A DNA stretch of 64,000 nucleotides from Fratercula arctica (Eukaryota; Chordata; Aves; Charadriiformes; Alcidae). The notes under the pieces were generated by a model. It had not been told where the DNA came from and ran no database searches. It worked only from the letters and a program-made list of their open reading frames with translations. Positions 48,204 to 60,925 of this stretch are shown here, piece by piece. A program made the translations under genes and the position numbers. Numbering within the stretch: position 1 is the first letter of the stretch; each line of letters begins with the position of its first letter. Location: positions 97,548,704 through 97,612,703 of the forward strand of contig CANTUZ010000003.1 of the NCBI GenBank assembly GCA_947846985.1, in the 5' to 3' direction.

Positions 48204-50181
48204 GTAAAATATTTACTTTTCTTAATACCTCTTTTTGTCACTTGTGTCTGCATGTAAGCAGTGGAAGAGATAAAATACAGAGTTTCCACATTCTTGTGTC
48301 GCTGTTGAAGTCCATGTTTTGTTGAGTCATAAGCTATTACAACACAGTAACTTCATTGTTGGTGTGTCTCCTACATTGATCCATATGCTTTTCACTTAGA
48401 AGCTGTCAGTTTATTTTTGACTTGTTTTTCTTGTGTTTTTCTTTTTTTTCCTTTTTTTTTTTCTTCTTTTCAGAAATGGGGATTATGTTTAATTCCCATG
48501 TTACAGATGAGCATGCCAAACAGTTAGTGATTTGCTGAGGATCATAAATTATCCAGTAGGGAGGAGCACATTTAGGTTCAAGGAACATGATTCCAACTAT
48601 CTGTTTCCAAGCAATTATTTGAAGTTTGCTTAGCCAAGGAATTATTTCCTTCTGACTTCAAGAAACTGTCTGCGACGGGTTGACCTTTACATCCAGAAAG
48701 TGTTAAAGGTCTAGCTGCCAGGTGCCCACCTAGCTGCTCTCTCTCTCTCCCCTCGCCCAACAGGATGAGGGTAGAAAATAAGATGGAAAAGCCCATGGGC
48801 CAAGATAAAGACTGGGAGACACACTTACCAGTTCCTGTCACACGCAGAACAGGCTTGACTTGAGGAAAATTAAATTTCACTTATTGCCAAATAAAATAAG
48901 TTTTGATAGAGAAAAACCAAGACAAATTAAAGCAGCATCTTCTGCCCATCTTGCTCTTTTTTCCTTGGCTCACCATCACTCCTTCCTTCCCAACTACTCG
49001 CACCTTCTCCCTGCCAAACAGTGCAGGGTGGATGGGTAATGGGTGGTTGTGGTCACTCCATAACAGCTCCTCTCTGCTGCTGCTTGCTCCTCACACTTTT
49101 CCCTGCTCCAGTGTGGGTCCTTTCATGGGCCGAAACCTTTCAGGATAATCTTGCTCCAGTGTGGGCTCTCTACAGGCATTTCCTTCAGGAAATGTCCACC
49201 TCCTCCAGTGTGGGGTCCTCCATGTGCTGCAGTGTGGTTATCTGCTCCAGCATGGCCCTCCACAGTCTTCAGGGGAAGTTATGCTCCCAATACCTGTAGC
49301 ACCTCTTCCCCTTCTTTCTTGTCTGACCTTGATGTCTGCAGGGCTGTTTTTCACACTTTCTTTTCCCTCACTTGTAGTCCCTTCCCCTTTCTTAAATATA
49401 TTTTCCCAGAGGCACTGCCAGCTTGGCTGAGTGGCTCAGCTGTGCCTGTGGTGGATCAGTTGGAGCTGGCTGGAACTGTCTGTGTCTTCCATGGGGCAGC
49501 CCCTGGCCTCTTCTCACAGAAGCCAGAAACCTTGCCACTACCAAAACCTTACCACCTATACTTAATACTCTTTTCCTATCAGCTGTGAGAAGTAGCACAG
49601 CATGACATTCACCACTGTCTGAAGTTTGCAGAGTCTCTATGTGTATCACACAACTGATTTACTGGAATCCCTTAAGTAACTTGCAGAGCAACGAAATAGA
49701 ACAACTGTGGAGTTGCCACTTTGGAGTTGGTGATGAAACTCCATGGAAGGTACATGAAACTTGTAACTTCCAGAGTCTTATCCAGAAAGTGTTAAAGGTC
49801 TAATGAAGAACCATCTGGAAGAACCTTTCAGCTCTAACAATAACATAAGGGACATAATTGTAGAAGAGCTGTCTTAATACTCTGCTATTTTATTTCTTGG
49901 GAACAGTCAACAGCTGTCATAAGCTAGAGCTGCATGGGAACCAGCTTCTAAAAGCTGGGGAGCACAGCTGTAAGTTGCTCCCTTGTCCTGTGGGCTTCTT
50001 GGCTGTATTTGAAGATTTTGATCTTTGCTTGTGTGTTTTTACTGAATAAAGCTGATGTTTTCGCTTTGTTCTGATGTAGGCAGTTTTTGACTCGCACTTA
50101 CCTGGTGAGAACTGGTAAAATGAGTTAAAAGCTTAGTTTGGCTAAAGGAAAAAATTGGAAATATATTTTTCTCTTTATCAG
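48204..50181 (+). other. DST: Intron carrying an LTR-like insertion
   Basis: 1.98 kb. A polypyrimidine stretch at 48430-48475 is followed by the LTR-like block at about 48670-49568. Flanks are AT-rich. Confidence 0.75.
48670..49568 (-). mobile_element. Solo LTR-like avian endogenous-retrovirus insertion (antisense)
   Basis: A block of about 0.9 kb, richer in G and C than its flanks. It opens tgcgacgggttgacc and closes with a ctaccaaaaccttaccacc segment. Between them are repeated 'ctccagtgtggg' words, a cccaacaggatgaggg region and ttcttaaatata. I recall this layout from a widespread avian ERV LTR family. Read on the minus strand it has a TATA-like tatatttaag before the gtgtggg-type repeats and an A/T-rich gcaataagtg near its far end where the poly(A) signal should be. 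I see no retroviral coding frames, hence solo LTR. Borders are approximate and I could not see target-site duplications. Confidence 0.6.
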
Positions 50182-50390
50182 ATGATATTGTGGAGAGGTA
50201 TGACAATTTATCCAAGTCTGTGAATGAAAGGAATGAGAAGCTCCAAATAACTCTGACACGATCCCTAAGCGTGCAGGATGGTTTGGATGAAATGCTGGAT
50301 TGGATGGAAGGAGTTGAAAAGAGCCTTGAAGAACAAGATCAAGTGCCTTTGAATTCTGCTGCTATTCAGGATATTATTAGTAAAAGCATT
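50182..50390 (+). CDS. DST: DST exon: spectrin rod
   Basis: Phase 1 to 0. [41 protein letters not shown], then [28 protein letters not shown] is a helix A tryptophan. Acceptor tttatcag, donor ATT|gtaagt. Confidence 0.97.
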
Positions 50391-50653
50391 GTAAGTAGCA
50401 TTCTCTGAAAGAAGAAATATTTGTTTGATAATCCAGATTTCAAGAAAATTAAAATCTTAGTTTGACACCTTTAATGAATTGAAAATACTTTAAAGAGGAC
50501 TGTAGCACAAAGTGAAACTTCTTATAAGGCTTTTTGTAGCTGAAGTAGATATATCTATACTGATGGTCTAACTGTACTGATTTGTTGTTTGGACCAGTTT
50601 CGCTTCTTAAAATTTAGTTATAAGCAATACAAATTAGTTCTTGCTTGTTTCAG

Positions 50654-50971
50654 GTGCTTGAACAAGACATTGCAGGTCGCCAAAGCAGTATAAACACTAT
50701 GAATGAAAAAGTGAAGAAGTTCACGGAAACAGCAGATCCATCCACTGCATCCACACTGCAAGCTAAAATGAGTGAACTTACAGGACGGTTTTCTGAAGCA
50801 AGTAACAAGCATAAAGAGAAACTTATTAAAATGGAGGAGTTGAAGACTAAAGTGGAGTTATTTGAAAGTCTGACAGAAAAACTTCAGTCATTTCTAGATG
50901 AGAAAAACCAGGCTCTCAGTGAGACGGAGGCACCAAGAAAGGATGTTAGTGAAGTGTCCCAATATGTGCAG
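50654..50971 (+). CDS. DST: DST exon: spectrin rod
   Basis: 106 codons, phase 0 to 0. [40 protein letters not shown], ending EVSQYVQ. Acceptor tgtttcag, donor CAG|gtactc. Confidence 0.97.
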
Positions 50972-51138
50972 GTACTCTATATTTGTGTAAATTGTGCATA
51001 TCTAGTCTAACTCATCTAAGTGACGGAACAATAAGGCATACTTGTTCCACAACTTTGGTTGGTTAACTAGAATCAAGAATTTAATTTTGAACAAGTGATT
51101 GTAAAGTTTAATATGAAGAATGTAATGCTGTTTTGCAG

Positions 51139-51305
51139 GAAGCTAGTGTAGAATTGGCACAACATAAGAAGGATCTGGAAGTTTTGCAGCAGCTTCTTGA
51201 AGAACTTTCATTCCATGCTCTTCCTGGAGATAAAGCATTGGTATTAGAAAAAGTAAATGCTTTGTCAAAGAAATTCAGAGAGGTAGAGGAGACTGTAAAG
51301 GAAAA
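51139..51305 (+). CDS. DST: DST exon: spectrin rod
   Basis: Phase 0 to 2. EASVELAQHKKDLEVLQQLL, EELSFHALPGDKALVLEKVN, ALSKKFREVEETVKE. Acceptor tttgcag, donor AA|gtaagt. Confidence 0.96.
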
Positions 51306-51460
51306 GTAAGTCAAACAATTAAAGTGTTTCCCCCTTGGCTAATAACACAGTGTAAATATTATGGTGATTGTTATCTTCTTGCATGCAATCTGAAGGGACT
51401 GCAGTTAACCACTGCAGAGAGAGGTTTTTTATTTAAAAAAAAAAGAGATTCTATTTGGAA

Positions 51461-51500
51461 ATGCCTCTGTAGTTAGTCTCATGCCTCTGTAGTTAAGTTT
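51461..51500 (+). repeat. Short tandem duplication in an intron
   Basis: atgcctctgtagtta occurs at 51461-51475 and again at 51481-51495, a 20-nt period. It looks like replication-slippage duplication. Confidence 0.85.
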
Positions 51501-51885
51501 GTCTGGTTCAAGAGCTCTAATGTTGCCTGTAAAAACAAGTAACTCTCTTCAAATTTTGTGACATTCACAGGAGTCTTGTCGGCTCTAAGAAAACTATACT
51601 CCCCTTCTCTGATAGGTTATAAATTGCTGCTTTTGCAAATTGCTTTAGAGAACTGTTTGGAATCAGGTTGCAAAGGAAAACTGGAGAAATGATTACAGCT
51701 TCCATATAAGTTACCTGTAAAGCAAGAGTAAATTTTCCACATTCTGCTCGTATCCATAAAATTAGGTTTTGTGACTCTTCGAATTCAGGAATAGCAATAC
51801 CAAATTGATACTATCTGTTGGTTTATTATCAGAAGGAATACTGACATTCAGTACTCAGTTTCTTTTGTTGTCTTTAATTGTCTAG

Positions 51886-52042
51886 AGAAGAGGATGTATC
51901 ATCTTGTCAGAAACAAATGGATGCTTTTGAGCTCCTTGTAGAATCATTAAAGAAATGGATAAAAGAGACAACAGAACGAATTCCAGCAGCGCAACCCTCT
52001 CTGAATACAGAGGAGTTAAAGAAACCTTTGGAAGATACATTG
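51886..52042 (+). CDS. DST: DST exon: spectrin rod
   Basis: Phase 2 to 0. K|EEDVSSCQKQMDAFELLVES, LKKWIKETTERIPAAQPSLN, TEELKKPLEDTL. Acceptor tgtctag, donor TTG|gtaaga. Confidence 0.96.
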
Positions 52043-52283
52043 GTAAGACACTGTAGATGAGAAGTGAAACATTGCTGAAGGAAATAGGGCATCTATTAGT
52101 AACATAAAAGTACAGACTTAAGGGGTAAGCAGTCACAGTCTGCATTTACATTCCTATTTTCTTAGCATGTTTGGATATACTGCAGGGGATTCCCAAGTAG
52201 CAAGGCTATTCCTCTCTCTACACTAAATCTTTTCAGTCTGATATCAGTTTTGTAATGAATAAATGACTGTTTTTCTTAACCAG

Positions 52284-52410
52284 AATTTAAAAGATGAGTG
52301 GACATTAAAAGCACCTGAACTGCAGAAAATGAACAGCAGAGGAACATTGCTGTGTAATCTAATTAGCGCTGTGACTTCTCCTGCCAAAGTGAGAGCAGTT
52401 GCAAAATCAG
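52284..52410 (+). CDS. DST: DST exon: spectrin rod
   Basis: Phase 0 to 1. NLKDEWTLKAPELQKMNSRG, TLLCNLISAVTSPAKVRAVA, KS. Human counterpart contains LCNLISAVTTPAKA. Acceptor taaccag, donor G|gtatgc. Confidence 0.95.
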
Positions 52411-54767
52411 GTATGCATTTGTATAATCAGGTGAGCCTGACATTTCAGGAGTTTTTAACACTTTTAAGACAAAAATTAAAATATTTCACCCTTAGATTAG
52501 CTTTCTGAATATCATGTCTTGTGAGAAGTCAGTTAGCCATGTCTGTTCTGACCATCGTTTCCTGTGACTATCATTTAAACTGTCATAACTGCTGTAGTAA
52601 TTCAGTACACATCCTGATGGCTTTACACTGCCAAAATAGCATAAAAGCACTTTGATGTAAGTGATTAACAGGTCCTAAAGCTGTTACTTCAGTATGTAAT
52701 TCCCCAATAATGAACAAAATGGACAGCATCACAGTTGCCTTCACCTCATCCCAGAAAAGTTCTGACAATGAGAAACTGACTTATTCTGATCCATGTTCAG
52801 TGCTTCACATATCCACCAAGTCTGGAAGCAGGACAAATACAAACCCTTCTTTTGCAAACCGTGATGTACCTGCACACCTTTGCTGTCACAGAGAGACCTC
52901 TTTCGCAGCCACAAGGCTATTTTGTGTGATCCCAAACAAACACATAAAGATTTGCAGAGTCAGAGAGTTTTTGTTAGATGAGGACATGGTTTATCTAAAA
53001 ATTGAGCCTAGGTGAACATTATCATCCCAATATGATAGCATAATTAATCCTAGTCAGTATTTTAGTTGAAACAACAGCACGGAAGGGAAGCAGCTCCATA
53101 TCCCAGCATGACTTTCTTGAGCCAAGTCTTGTTTCCAGTCTGGAGCTTCAGCTAAATCCTTTCTACTGATAATCTGATTTTAAAGACAGCAAATCTCTTT
53201 CCCTGATTTTCTGCATTCTAGTGTTTAAATTTTAATTTGTTTTACAGAAACCAAGCCATAGTTCAAGACATGTGGTACCAAGGGGTGTTTTAACGGCCAT
53301 AAGCACATCAGTCAATTCCTGAATTTATTTCCAGAACTAGTCAGTTCAAGCATGTTGGCCTTCACTAATCATCTGCAAAGGACTGGGAGGATGGGGACTG
53401 CCAGAGGATACAGTCTGCCAGAGTAGAGCACTTTCCTTTTCACATCTCTTTGTAGTAGCTGCCTCTGGTTTCATTCTTGTTTGTGTTTTAAATAAAAATC
53501 TTTCAAATAACATTTTGTAACCTTATATGGGATATTTGGGATCCTTTCTCTTACCCGTTTCTCTACTCCTATGCATCCAAATAGAAAAATAATTAAATAA
53601 CTAGCATAGAAGAGCAGCTGTAATCCTCCAGACTAGAGTATTCACCCTCCTAGACAAGAACTGTACTGTGTATCACTTAATCACAGTTATAAATACCAGA
53701 GTCCAGCTAATAGACCATGAAGATTTATAAGGCTCTGGCTGGGGCCTGTGACTTCTCTTATCTGGTTTATTTTCTGTTGCCATCCTCCAGCTGCCACTAA
53801 TGTGGTCCTCACTGTCCAGCTGGTACTGTGGGGTGGATGCATAGCCTTTTCCAAGGCAACCGTTAATCTTTCGCTGTTAATGGCTCATCTGGGAATACAT
53901 ATGTGCAGGAGAGTGGGAAGTGATTCTCCTTGGAGTTCTCTGTGGCTTGACCATGTGCCCCAGCTCTGTAGTCTGACGGCCTTTTACAAAGCCCATGTAG
54001 CCCTGCTTCCAGGGGCTTTGAAATGATTTTTTCTTAGTAGGGCTGCCTGGGTGAGTGTCTGCCTCCAAGTGGCAGTAAGGACTCCACCTTGCAATCCCTG
54101 TCATGGGGCATGTGCTCAACACGACAAGGTAGGGAGGGATTCATCCGGTTGGTATCAAAAGCTTGTTGTGCAGAGGTAAGGTGCTGCTTAATCATAGAAT
54201 CATACAATCATTTAGGTTGGAAAAAAACCATAAGATCGTCGAGGCCAACTGTTAACAGAGTCTCAGCATTTGCCAGCTAGCCCTCTTCCAGGCCATACCC
54301 AGGCATGGCTGGGTAAAACCATGCTCTCAGTAGGCAGCAGGGAACAGGTTCCTTTTCGGGGAGGAAGGAAGTGATGTTAACCATGTGGATGTGAGTAGGC
54401 CTCACAGCTGGGCATAGACCTTTGTCCACTATAGTCATTTATTCAGCACAGTATTGAGAGCAGTAGGACTGCTTCTACGTCATGCCTATGTGCATACTTA
54501 TATGTGCATCCATGTGCACACCCACTCGCTATGCGTATGCTCTGCATATAGTGGTACCACTTATGGTACTAGCAGGCTGGAGCAGCTTAAAACATAAACC
54601 AACCTAAAATATATAAAACAGTTGAAATAAAATATTTGCTACTACAAAGTTAGCATTCAGATACTTCTTTAACATTACAATGAGAGCTATGTATTGTGTT
54701 GTTTTAAAGAGGAAATGCAGTGCTGGGTTTTTGATAAGCATGGAACTTGATCTCTTTTGATCCACAG
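52411..54767 (+). other. DST: Intron with an old CR1 fragment
   Basis: 2.36 kb. The CR1 fragment at 54190-54300 is the only recognisable repeat. The segment at about 53730-54130 is somewhat GC-richer than the rest, without identifiable content. Confidence 0.75.
54190..54300 (-). mobile_element. CR1-like LINE 3'-end fragment (antisense)
   Basis: On the + strand it starts aatcatagaatcatacaatc, then ttaggttggaaaaaaaccat and aagatcgtcgaggccaac. This is the reverse complement of a CR1 3' terminus. The first 70 nt are clear and the rest is diverged. Confidence 0.85.
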
Positions 54768-54827
54768 GTGGCACAATGTTAAATGGTGAAGGAGCTCTGG
54801 GGACTCAGGATTTCCTGAAAAACAAAG
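54768..54827 (+). CDS. DST: DST small exon: spectrin rod linker
   Basis: 60 nt, phase 1 to 1. Encodes G|GTMLNGEGALGTQDFLKNK; the human counterpart reads GGAVLNGEGTATNTEEFWANK split over the same junctions. As a symmetric phase-1 exon it can be skipped without a frameshift. Acceptor atccacag, donor G|gtcagt. Confidence 0.93.
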
Positions 54828-55836
54828 GTCAGTAAAAATTTTAGGATGTGATAAAAAAATGCACTTGCCAATTACTGTTAAATATGTAAGTATTTTTAAA
54901 ATTTTATATATAAATTTGCTTGTAGCAATCACTACTAGACTGAAATTTCACATCAGCATCACGTAAGGAAACTATATTGGCTACGACATGATACTAAAAG
55001 TAATTGTAAAAATACCTAACTTCAATATTTTCTTTGAAGACAGATCAAATTTGGCTGTTTTTTCTGAATCAGTATGTGCTTCCATAAATGTAAACAGGGA
55101 TAGCTATTTTAATATAATGCATGGCTTTTGGGAAAATTTTAACACCTGTGTATGCGTTTTGAAACTTTTTAACACTTGCCAGCATTCACAAAACACACAT
55201 ACACAAATATACGTATACAAAGACACCCATTTTACATACATTTATATCACTGTATGTCACCAACCCCTTTACAGAGACAAAGGAGCTTACCTGGGCACTT
55301 TATATGTGCTTCTGGATAGCCATTTAGCATGTCCCAAGTCTGCAGTCTCTGTTCTCCTGAACTACCATCTCCTTAGCACACAGTCTGCCTGCTGTGCTCT
55401 CTCAGTGATAAAACACATTTATAATTGTACATGAATGTAAGCAAAATATCATTGCAGTATTGTTAGGCTGTCATATAAGTTAACTGAACTGTAGTCCAGT
55501 ATGTTGAACTTTTTGTCATGGAATTGTTGCTTAAAATATTAAAATAACAATGGGTAGAAAGATTGTAAGGTATCTGTGTACCTGTGTGTATTAAAGTAAT
55601 GATTTCTGTGAAATAAGAGGCTCTTGCAAATAGGAACTTATATTAGGCCATTCAGATGTAGTGTTACCACATTTAGAGGGAACTAGAAATAACTCTGAAC
55701 ATGTTCATCAACTTCTTATTTGGAGGACTATTAGCTATTGCAATTCGGAGTACTGTTTTGAAGTTCTTGAAGTCTCAGTATTGTTTGAAGGGCTTGTAAC
55801 CTCTGACATTGGCTTTGTGCATCTCTCTTTTTACAG
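54828..55836 (+). other. DST: Intron
   Basis: 1.01 kb with a CA/TA-rich stretch at about 55185-55255. Nothing else recognised. Confidence 0.75.
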
Positions 55837-56072
55837 AACTGACAACTGTTCAACAAGCTATGTCTGATGTGAATCACAGTTACGAAGACTTGGGAGTTTT
55901 ATTGAAGGAAAAGATTTCAGAACTAGAAAGTATGCTTTCAAAAATGCAGAATATTCAGGAAGAATCGACCTCAATGATGCAGTGGTTGCAAAAAATGGAC
56001 AAAACTGCATCAGATTGGGAAGCTGCTCCAACTGATAGTGAAGCGGTTAAAGCCCAAGTTGAGCAACATAAG
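55837..56072 (+). CDS. DST: DST exon: spectrin rod
   Basis: Phase 1 to 0. [61 protein letters not shown], ending [13 protein letters not shown] is a helix A tryptophan. Acceptor tttttacag, donor AAG|gtactt. Confidence 0.96.
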
Positions 56073-57713
56073 GTACTTTGTGCCTTAAAAAAAATTTTCT
56101 TCCAGTTATTGGGCAAATTCTATTTCAACAACTGATATCTCAGCCTAGCGTAATGTTGCAGAGAGTATTTAAGTGATCCCAGTAAGCGTGTCAGTCAGGC
56201 TTAGAGCAAACCTGGTAAACTGTGTCAGTGGAGTGAAAGGAGCACTGTGTCAGAGAGAAGGAGTTGTGCAGGTTAGAAAATAATAATTTTGGTGGCCAGT
56301 TGAAATAGGTGAGGCTCTATTGATTATGCAGTAAACTTTTTCACCTCCTTAGTGGTTTAGAGATATATACTGGATTGCTTGTAAGATATGAAGGGCTGTA
56401 TCTATCCAAAAGCTGTTTCTGCAGCTGCTGGTTCACTGACACTCCACAGACCTCCCAGTCTCTGCAGCTGCAGCGGCTTATGCTTATTCCAAGGCAGTGT
56501 TTCTCTTCAGAGTCATGTCATGCTTGTTAAGTTATATAGCTGCACAACAATCTCCTCCCCCCTTTTAAATTGATATGAGAAAAACACTGGATCAGCAGTA
56601 AGCTTCTGTCCTGTTTCAGCATTGGAGACGTATGCTTCTCTAGCAATCAAGGACAATATTTACACATGTAAAGGTTCATTTATAAAGGGAAATGTATGAA
56701 TAGGGAAAACTCTTTCCTTGCCTGTGACTGTGGGTAACAAGGACAGAATTTGATTCAACTGAGGTACTTTTATATTTGGTGGGTCACCCTTAAAGGCCTG
56801 AACAGCTACTGACTTTCCTGAGGCTTGGATAACATTCAGTCCTAAAACTCAGACTACAAGTGGAAGAAAACTAGCTCCTTATTTTTTAACAGAGAATGTG
56901 CAAGGGTAACATGACTGTCTTGTGCCCAGTGTAGTAAGAGAAGAGTGTTAACAGCTAAGTGTAAAACTGAGCAAGCACTCAGGCAAGAGTCATCCTTCTG
57001 ATGCAGTTGGACCTTTTACTAAAAGTTCTAAATCAGCACAGGTTTGTTCAGTGTTTATTTTAGTGGGTTTTGGATAATTAAAATGCAGTTCCACAGGACA
57101 AGCTTTGTTACTTAAGGATATTCATATAAGAGCCCTTTGCCAGGCATAAGAACTGTTCACTTTGATCTGTAAGAACAGCATGAATTAGGAGTTGCTGGGG
57201 CGTCTCAGTCTCCTGCTAGGTCTACACTTTATGCTATGGTGCTCTTTAGACTGTAGTTCTAGACGATGTAGAAGAAGCAGTCTGTCTGTGATAGCAGGGC
57301 TTCCACTGAGGTAAATGAGGCTACAGCACACTCCTCTCTGTTGGTGCTTGCTGGGATATTTCTGCTGTGAACTCTGCTGTGCCTTAGTCAGTTTGCCTTC
57401 TGTACAAGAACAGGTTCCAAGTGGACGTGAATATGATGGGACCTAGTGGATCTCATTCTTCTAGTTGTGTCACTTGTTCAAATTAAACAATTGTTATTAA
57501 TATATTTTCAATCTGGCGGGTTATGTCTTCTGAAAAAATTGACCAGCAACATATGCCATTATAAAGCATTTTGAGATTCATAGCAGAAAAGTAGTATACA
57601 AGTGCTAAATATTTACTGTTTATCTTCATGCTTGGCATCTCAGTATTGGACTTCAAACTCAGATTTTACTGTTCTTCTTAGTTTCTCATTTATTTTATCA
57701 CTTGAATTTGCAG
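56073..57713 (+). other. DST: Intron
   Basis: 1.64 kb; no recognisable element. Confidence 0.75.
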
Positions 57714-57843
57714 ATTTTTGAAACTGAATTAAAGCAAAGTGCGAATAAAGTGCAGGAACTAAAGGACAAAGTGACAGAGCTGTTGGAGAAGAACCCCGAC
57801 TCTCCTGAGGCACCCAAGTGGAGACAAACATTGGATAAAATAG
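57714..57843 (+). CDS. DST: DST exon: spectrin rod
   Basis: Phase 0 to 1. [43 protein letters not shown]. Acceptor atttgcag, donor G|gtactt. Confidence 0.95.
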
Positions 57844-59418
57844 GTACTTCCGTAAAGCTGTATTGTAGCTCAGACTGATTTGGAAGTTGTTTTATTATGA
57901 GCTTTTTCAATGTATTAGAAATCACTAGTATTTTTCATATCTAGCTCCCTCCTGCCCCTTAGATTCTGTAGAAGAAACTCCCTTTACAAGAGTGTAGATC
58001 TGGAGTAATTCCACTGATGTCCGTGCGCTTTGAATTTGTATCAGTGCAACTGAGAGAGGCCTCAGTTTGACTCCCTGTTTGAGAGGGCTTCATCTTTTTC
58101 AAACAGTGTGTGGCTAAAACTTGACTGGTCAGTTACTGCTTCAGCTACATGTGTTCTTCTTACAAAACAGAACAAATTAAGTTAATTCTAATTTCATGGA
58201 AACAACAGTTTGAGTTCTTCATGCCTTTTTCCTCTGCACTAGTGGCTTTTGTCATTGGTTTTGGTAGCTTTTTGCCATTTTCTAAAACTCATTCCGTAAA
58301 TTTTGCCAAAAAAAATGTAGAAATTACCATGTTTGGACAATGGATTTTGAGATACTGAAATGCGTAATTTTTCATGAGCTTTTAAAAATTCTTCTTAGGT
58401 TTCTCATATTTTAAATAAATCGTAGGTCAGTCTTGTTTCATACCAATAGGCATTTCTATAGCTACACCATAAAAATTTTAAAGCTGAGATTTTTTCCGAT
58501 CTGTCCTGTTTGTAAGTGAAACTCTGAAAAGTTTAAGTAGCAGGTAAGGCCTCCAAGAGAACTTGAGTAGTGTTGAATGGGAATTAATACAGAATGAGCA
58601 GAAGTCAAAGGCAGTGAAGTGGCAAAAGAAACAGAAAAATCACAGATGAAATTCAGGGACACAAAGAGTTAGCAAAATATCAGAGCTGACTGAGCAAGCA
58701 CTGTCAGTATCACTGAGAGAAGGGGGAAGTTACTAGACAGTAAGACTTGGTGGCTGCTCTGGAAGCTACTTTCTGCAAGGGTAAGAGACCATAGCTTGGC
58801 CTAGGTGTGAACCTAAGCTCACACAGCACTTTTGAAATACCTGTGTAAGGAAGTATTCGCATTGCCTGTCATTAGGTGCCTGGTTTAGGTGTTTAAATGA
58901 GACAGTTAATCCCCACAGGCTCCCAATACAGATGTTTGAAAGAGCTGTGCTCCTTCAGGGGACTGTTCAGAGTAGGAGGCTAAGTTAGGATTTCTGCTTA
59001 CCCTTGGAAAAGTGTCTCTTTTTACTGACTAAGCAGGAAGATTTCTATCTATGTCTATCTAAATCAGGCACCTAAGTTATAACTGAGTACAGCCCTTTGG
59101 CTTTTATGTCTTTTGAGACCGAAGCCTAAATTTGGTGGTATTTCACTTACTAGTACTCTAATCCCATTTTACTACATGTTGTATATTCATTGCTCTAAAA
59201 ATTACGCATGTGGCTGTGCTGAACTGCAGACATTCATCCAAGTGTATATGAATCTGACTGTTAAAAGATGTATCTGCCGAGTCACTGCAATAAGGCATCT
59301 GGAGTTAATCAGCAAGAAGCCTTATTAGAGAGCTCTGTTTATGTTTCATATATAGTCTGCTGTCTGACAGCCCATCTGCTAGAACATGCATGCAATATGT
59401 TAACATTGTCATTGTTAG
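57844..59418 (+). other. DST: Intron
   Basis: 1.58 kb; no recognisable element. Confidence 0.75.
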
Positions 59419-59618
59419 ATTCCAAATGGAAATACCTCAGTCAAGTTACAGCTGAAAGACAACAAAAACTGGAGGAATCTTCAAATTACGTGACACAATT
59501 CAATACAACAGAAGCTCAATTAAAGCACTGGCTTGTTGAAAAAGAGCTAATGGTCAGCGTACTGGGACCACTCTCGATTGATCCTAACATGCTGAATACA
59601 CAAAAGCAACAGGTTCAG
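59419..59618 (+). CDS. DST: DST exon: spectrin rod
   Basis: Phase 1 to 0. [41 protein letters not shown], then [19 protein letters not shown]. The [11 protein letters not shown] block is invariant in DST and MACF1. Acceptor attgttag, donor CAG|gtgagt. Confidence 0.97.
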
Positions 59619-60925
59619 GTGAGTCATGCCAATATGCATTATTGATTTAAGTTTATTCTGCTTTTTTGCTATTAGCAAAGTACTATTTTGCATTTAGAGG
59701 ATAGCACAGTTAGTGTAAGCTATTACATATGTTTATCAGCACATATCAGCTGAAGTCATGCTTGACTACAGTAATTATATGAGAAACATTATCGTAAGCG
59801 TAAAGAGAGGTCAGAACAGCTAGAGGAAAAAAATGATGAGATACTGAACCTCTGATACATTTTTGTGTTTTGTGTTTTGACAAAGGAAAATGTTCCTTTG
59901 AAGTTTCATTTATTTGAGAGTGTATGTAACATTTTACAGCCAGTCCTCATATACTGTCTCTGCTATAGAACTAGCTTTTTGAGATTTTATTCACTTGACT
60001 GTGCCAGTAGCTAATAAAATTATGAAGGCAAGTGAAATGCAATACTGTGAATAGATAATGGGGCCAAGAGTGTGAAAGGGAGAAGAAAAAGTATAATGAA
60101 AAAGTGGAGTAGTTTACTTAGAGAAATGCAGCAAACTGCATACAAAAGAAACAAAAGTTAAAGTTACAGAAACTGGAGATTTTAATTTTAAACATTTCTG
60201 TTGCTGCCAACTATTTTAAGCTGTGATGAGAAATGTCATTTTTATTTTGCAAAAATATTATTTAAGGTGGTATGTTAATGTTGATTAAAATGAAGTGTTT
60301 AAAACATGAACTTGCGAAAATGACTTAATATTGGTTTGTAAGTGCTTCAAAAATCTAGACAGCTGGCATAAGACTATAAAGTATCACTTAACAGTCCTTA
60401 AATGTTAAACCTAATTGCAGTCAAAAGAAAGGGTTTGGAATGTTCTGTAAAGTAGAACAATGATATTGGTTCCTTTTTCTACAAGCACAATGACTTACTG
60501 TCAAAACAAAAATACTGGGAACCACTGATGTAAACTTTAAAGGTCTTAAAGTACAAATTCAGTCATTTTGTGAATAATACAAATATTCTCTGTGCTAAAA
60601 TACATAGCAATATTATGTCAGAATACATCTTCTTTGAAGTTCTAAAAACAGAAGTTCTGTAGTATTAACAGAATTCATTCTTTACTTGTATCTGCTGATT
60701 GAATTTCTGTTAGATGATGTGTAAGTTAACCTCATTTTTCCTGGTTCTTTGATGTAAATGCTTGGTAACAACACAGTTTATGTGTAGAAAATGCAATTAT
60801 TTCACTGGCTTTTGAATTCTGAGATTGATTACTCAATAAGAGAGCTTATCTACAACAGATTCTACAAGAGTTTTGTCAGAAGCACTTCGCTTCTTTTTTT
60901 CATGAGGTAAACGCTTTCTTCCCAG
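59619..60925 (+). other. DST: Intron
   Basis: 1.31 kb of AT-rich intron with no recognisable element. Confidence 0.75.

Noticed and set aside
55185..55255. CA/TA-rich stretch as a microsatellite
   Set aside because: The repeat is too interrupted to count as a true microsatellite.
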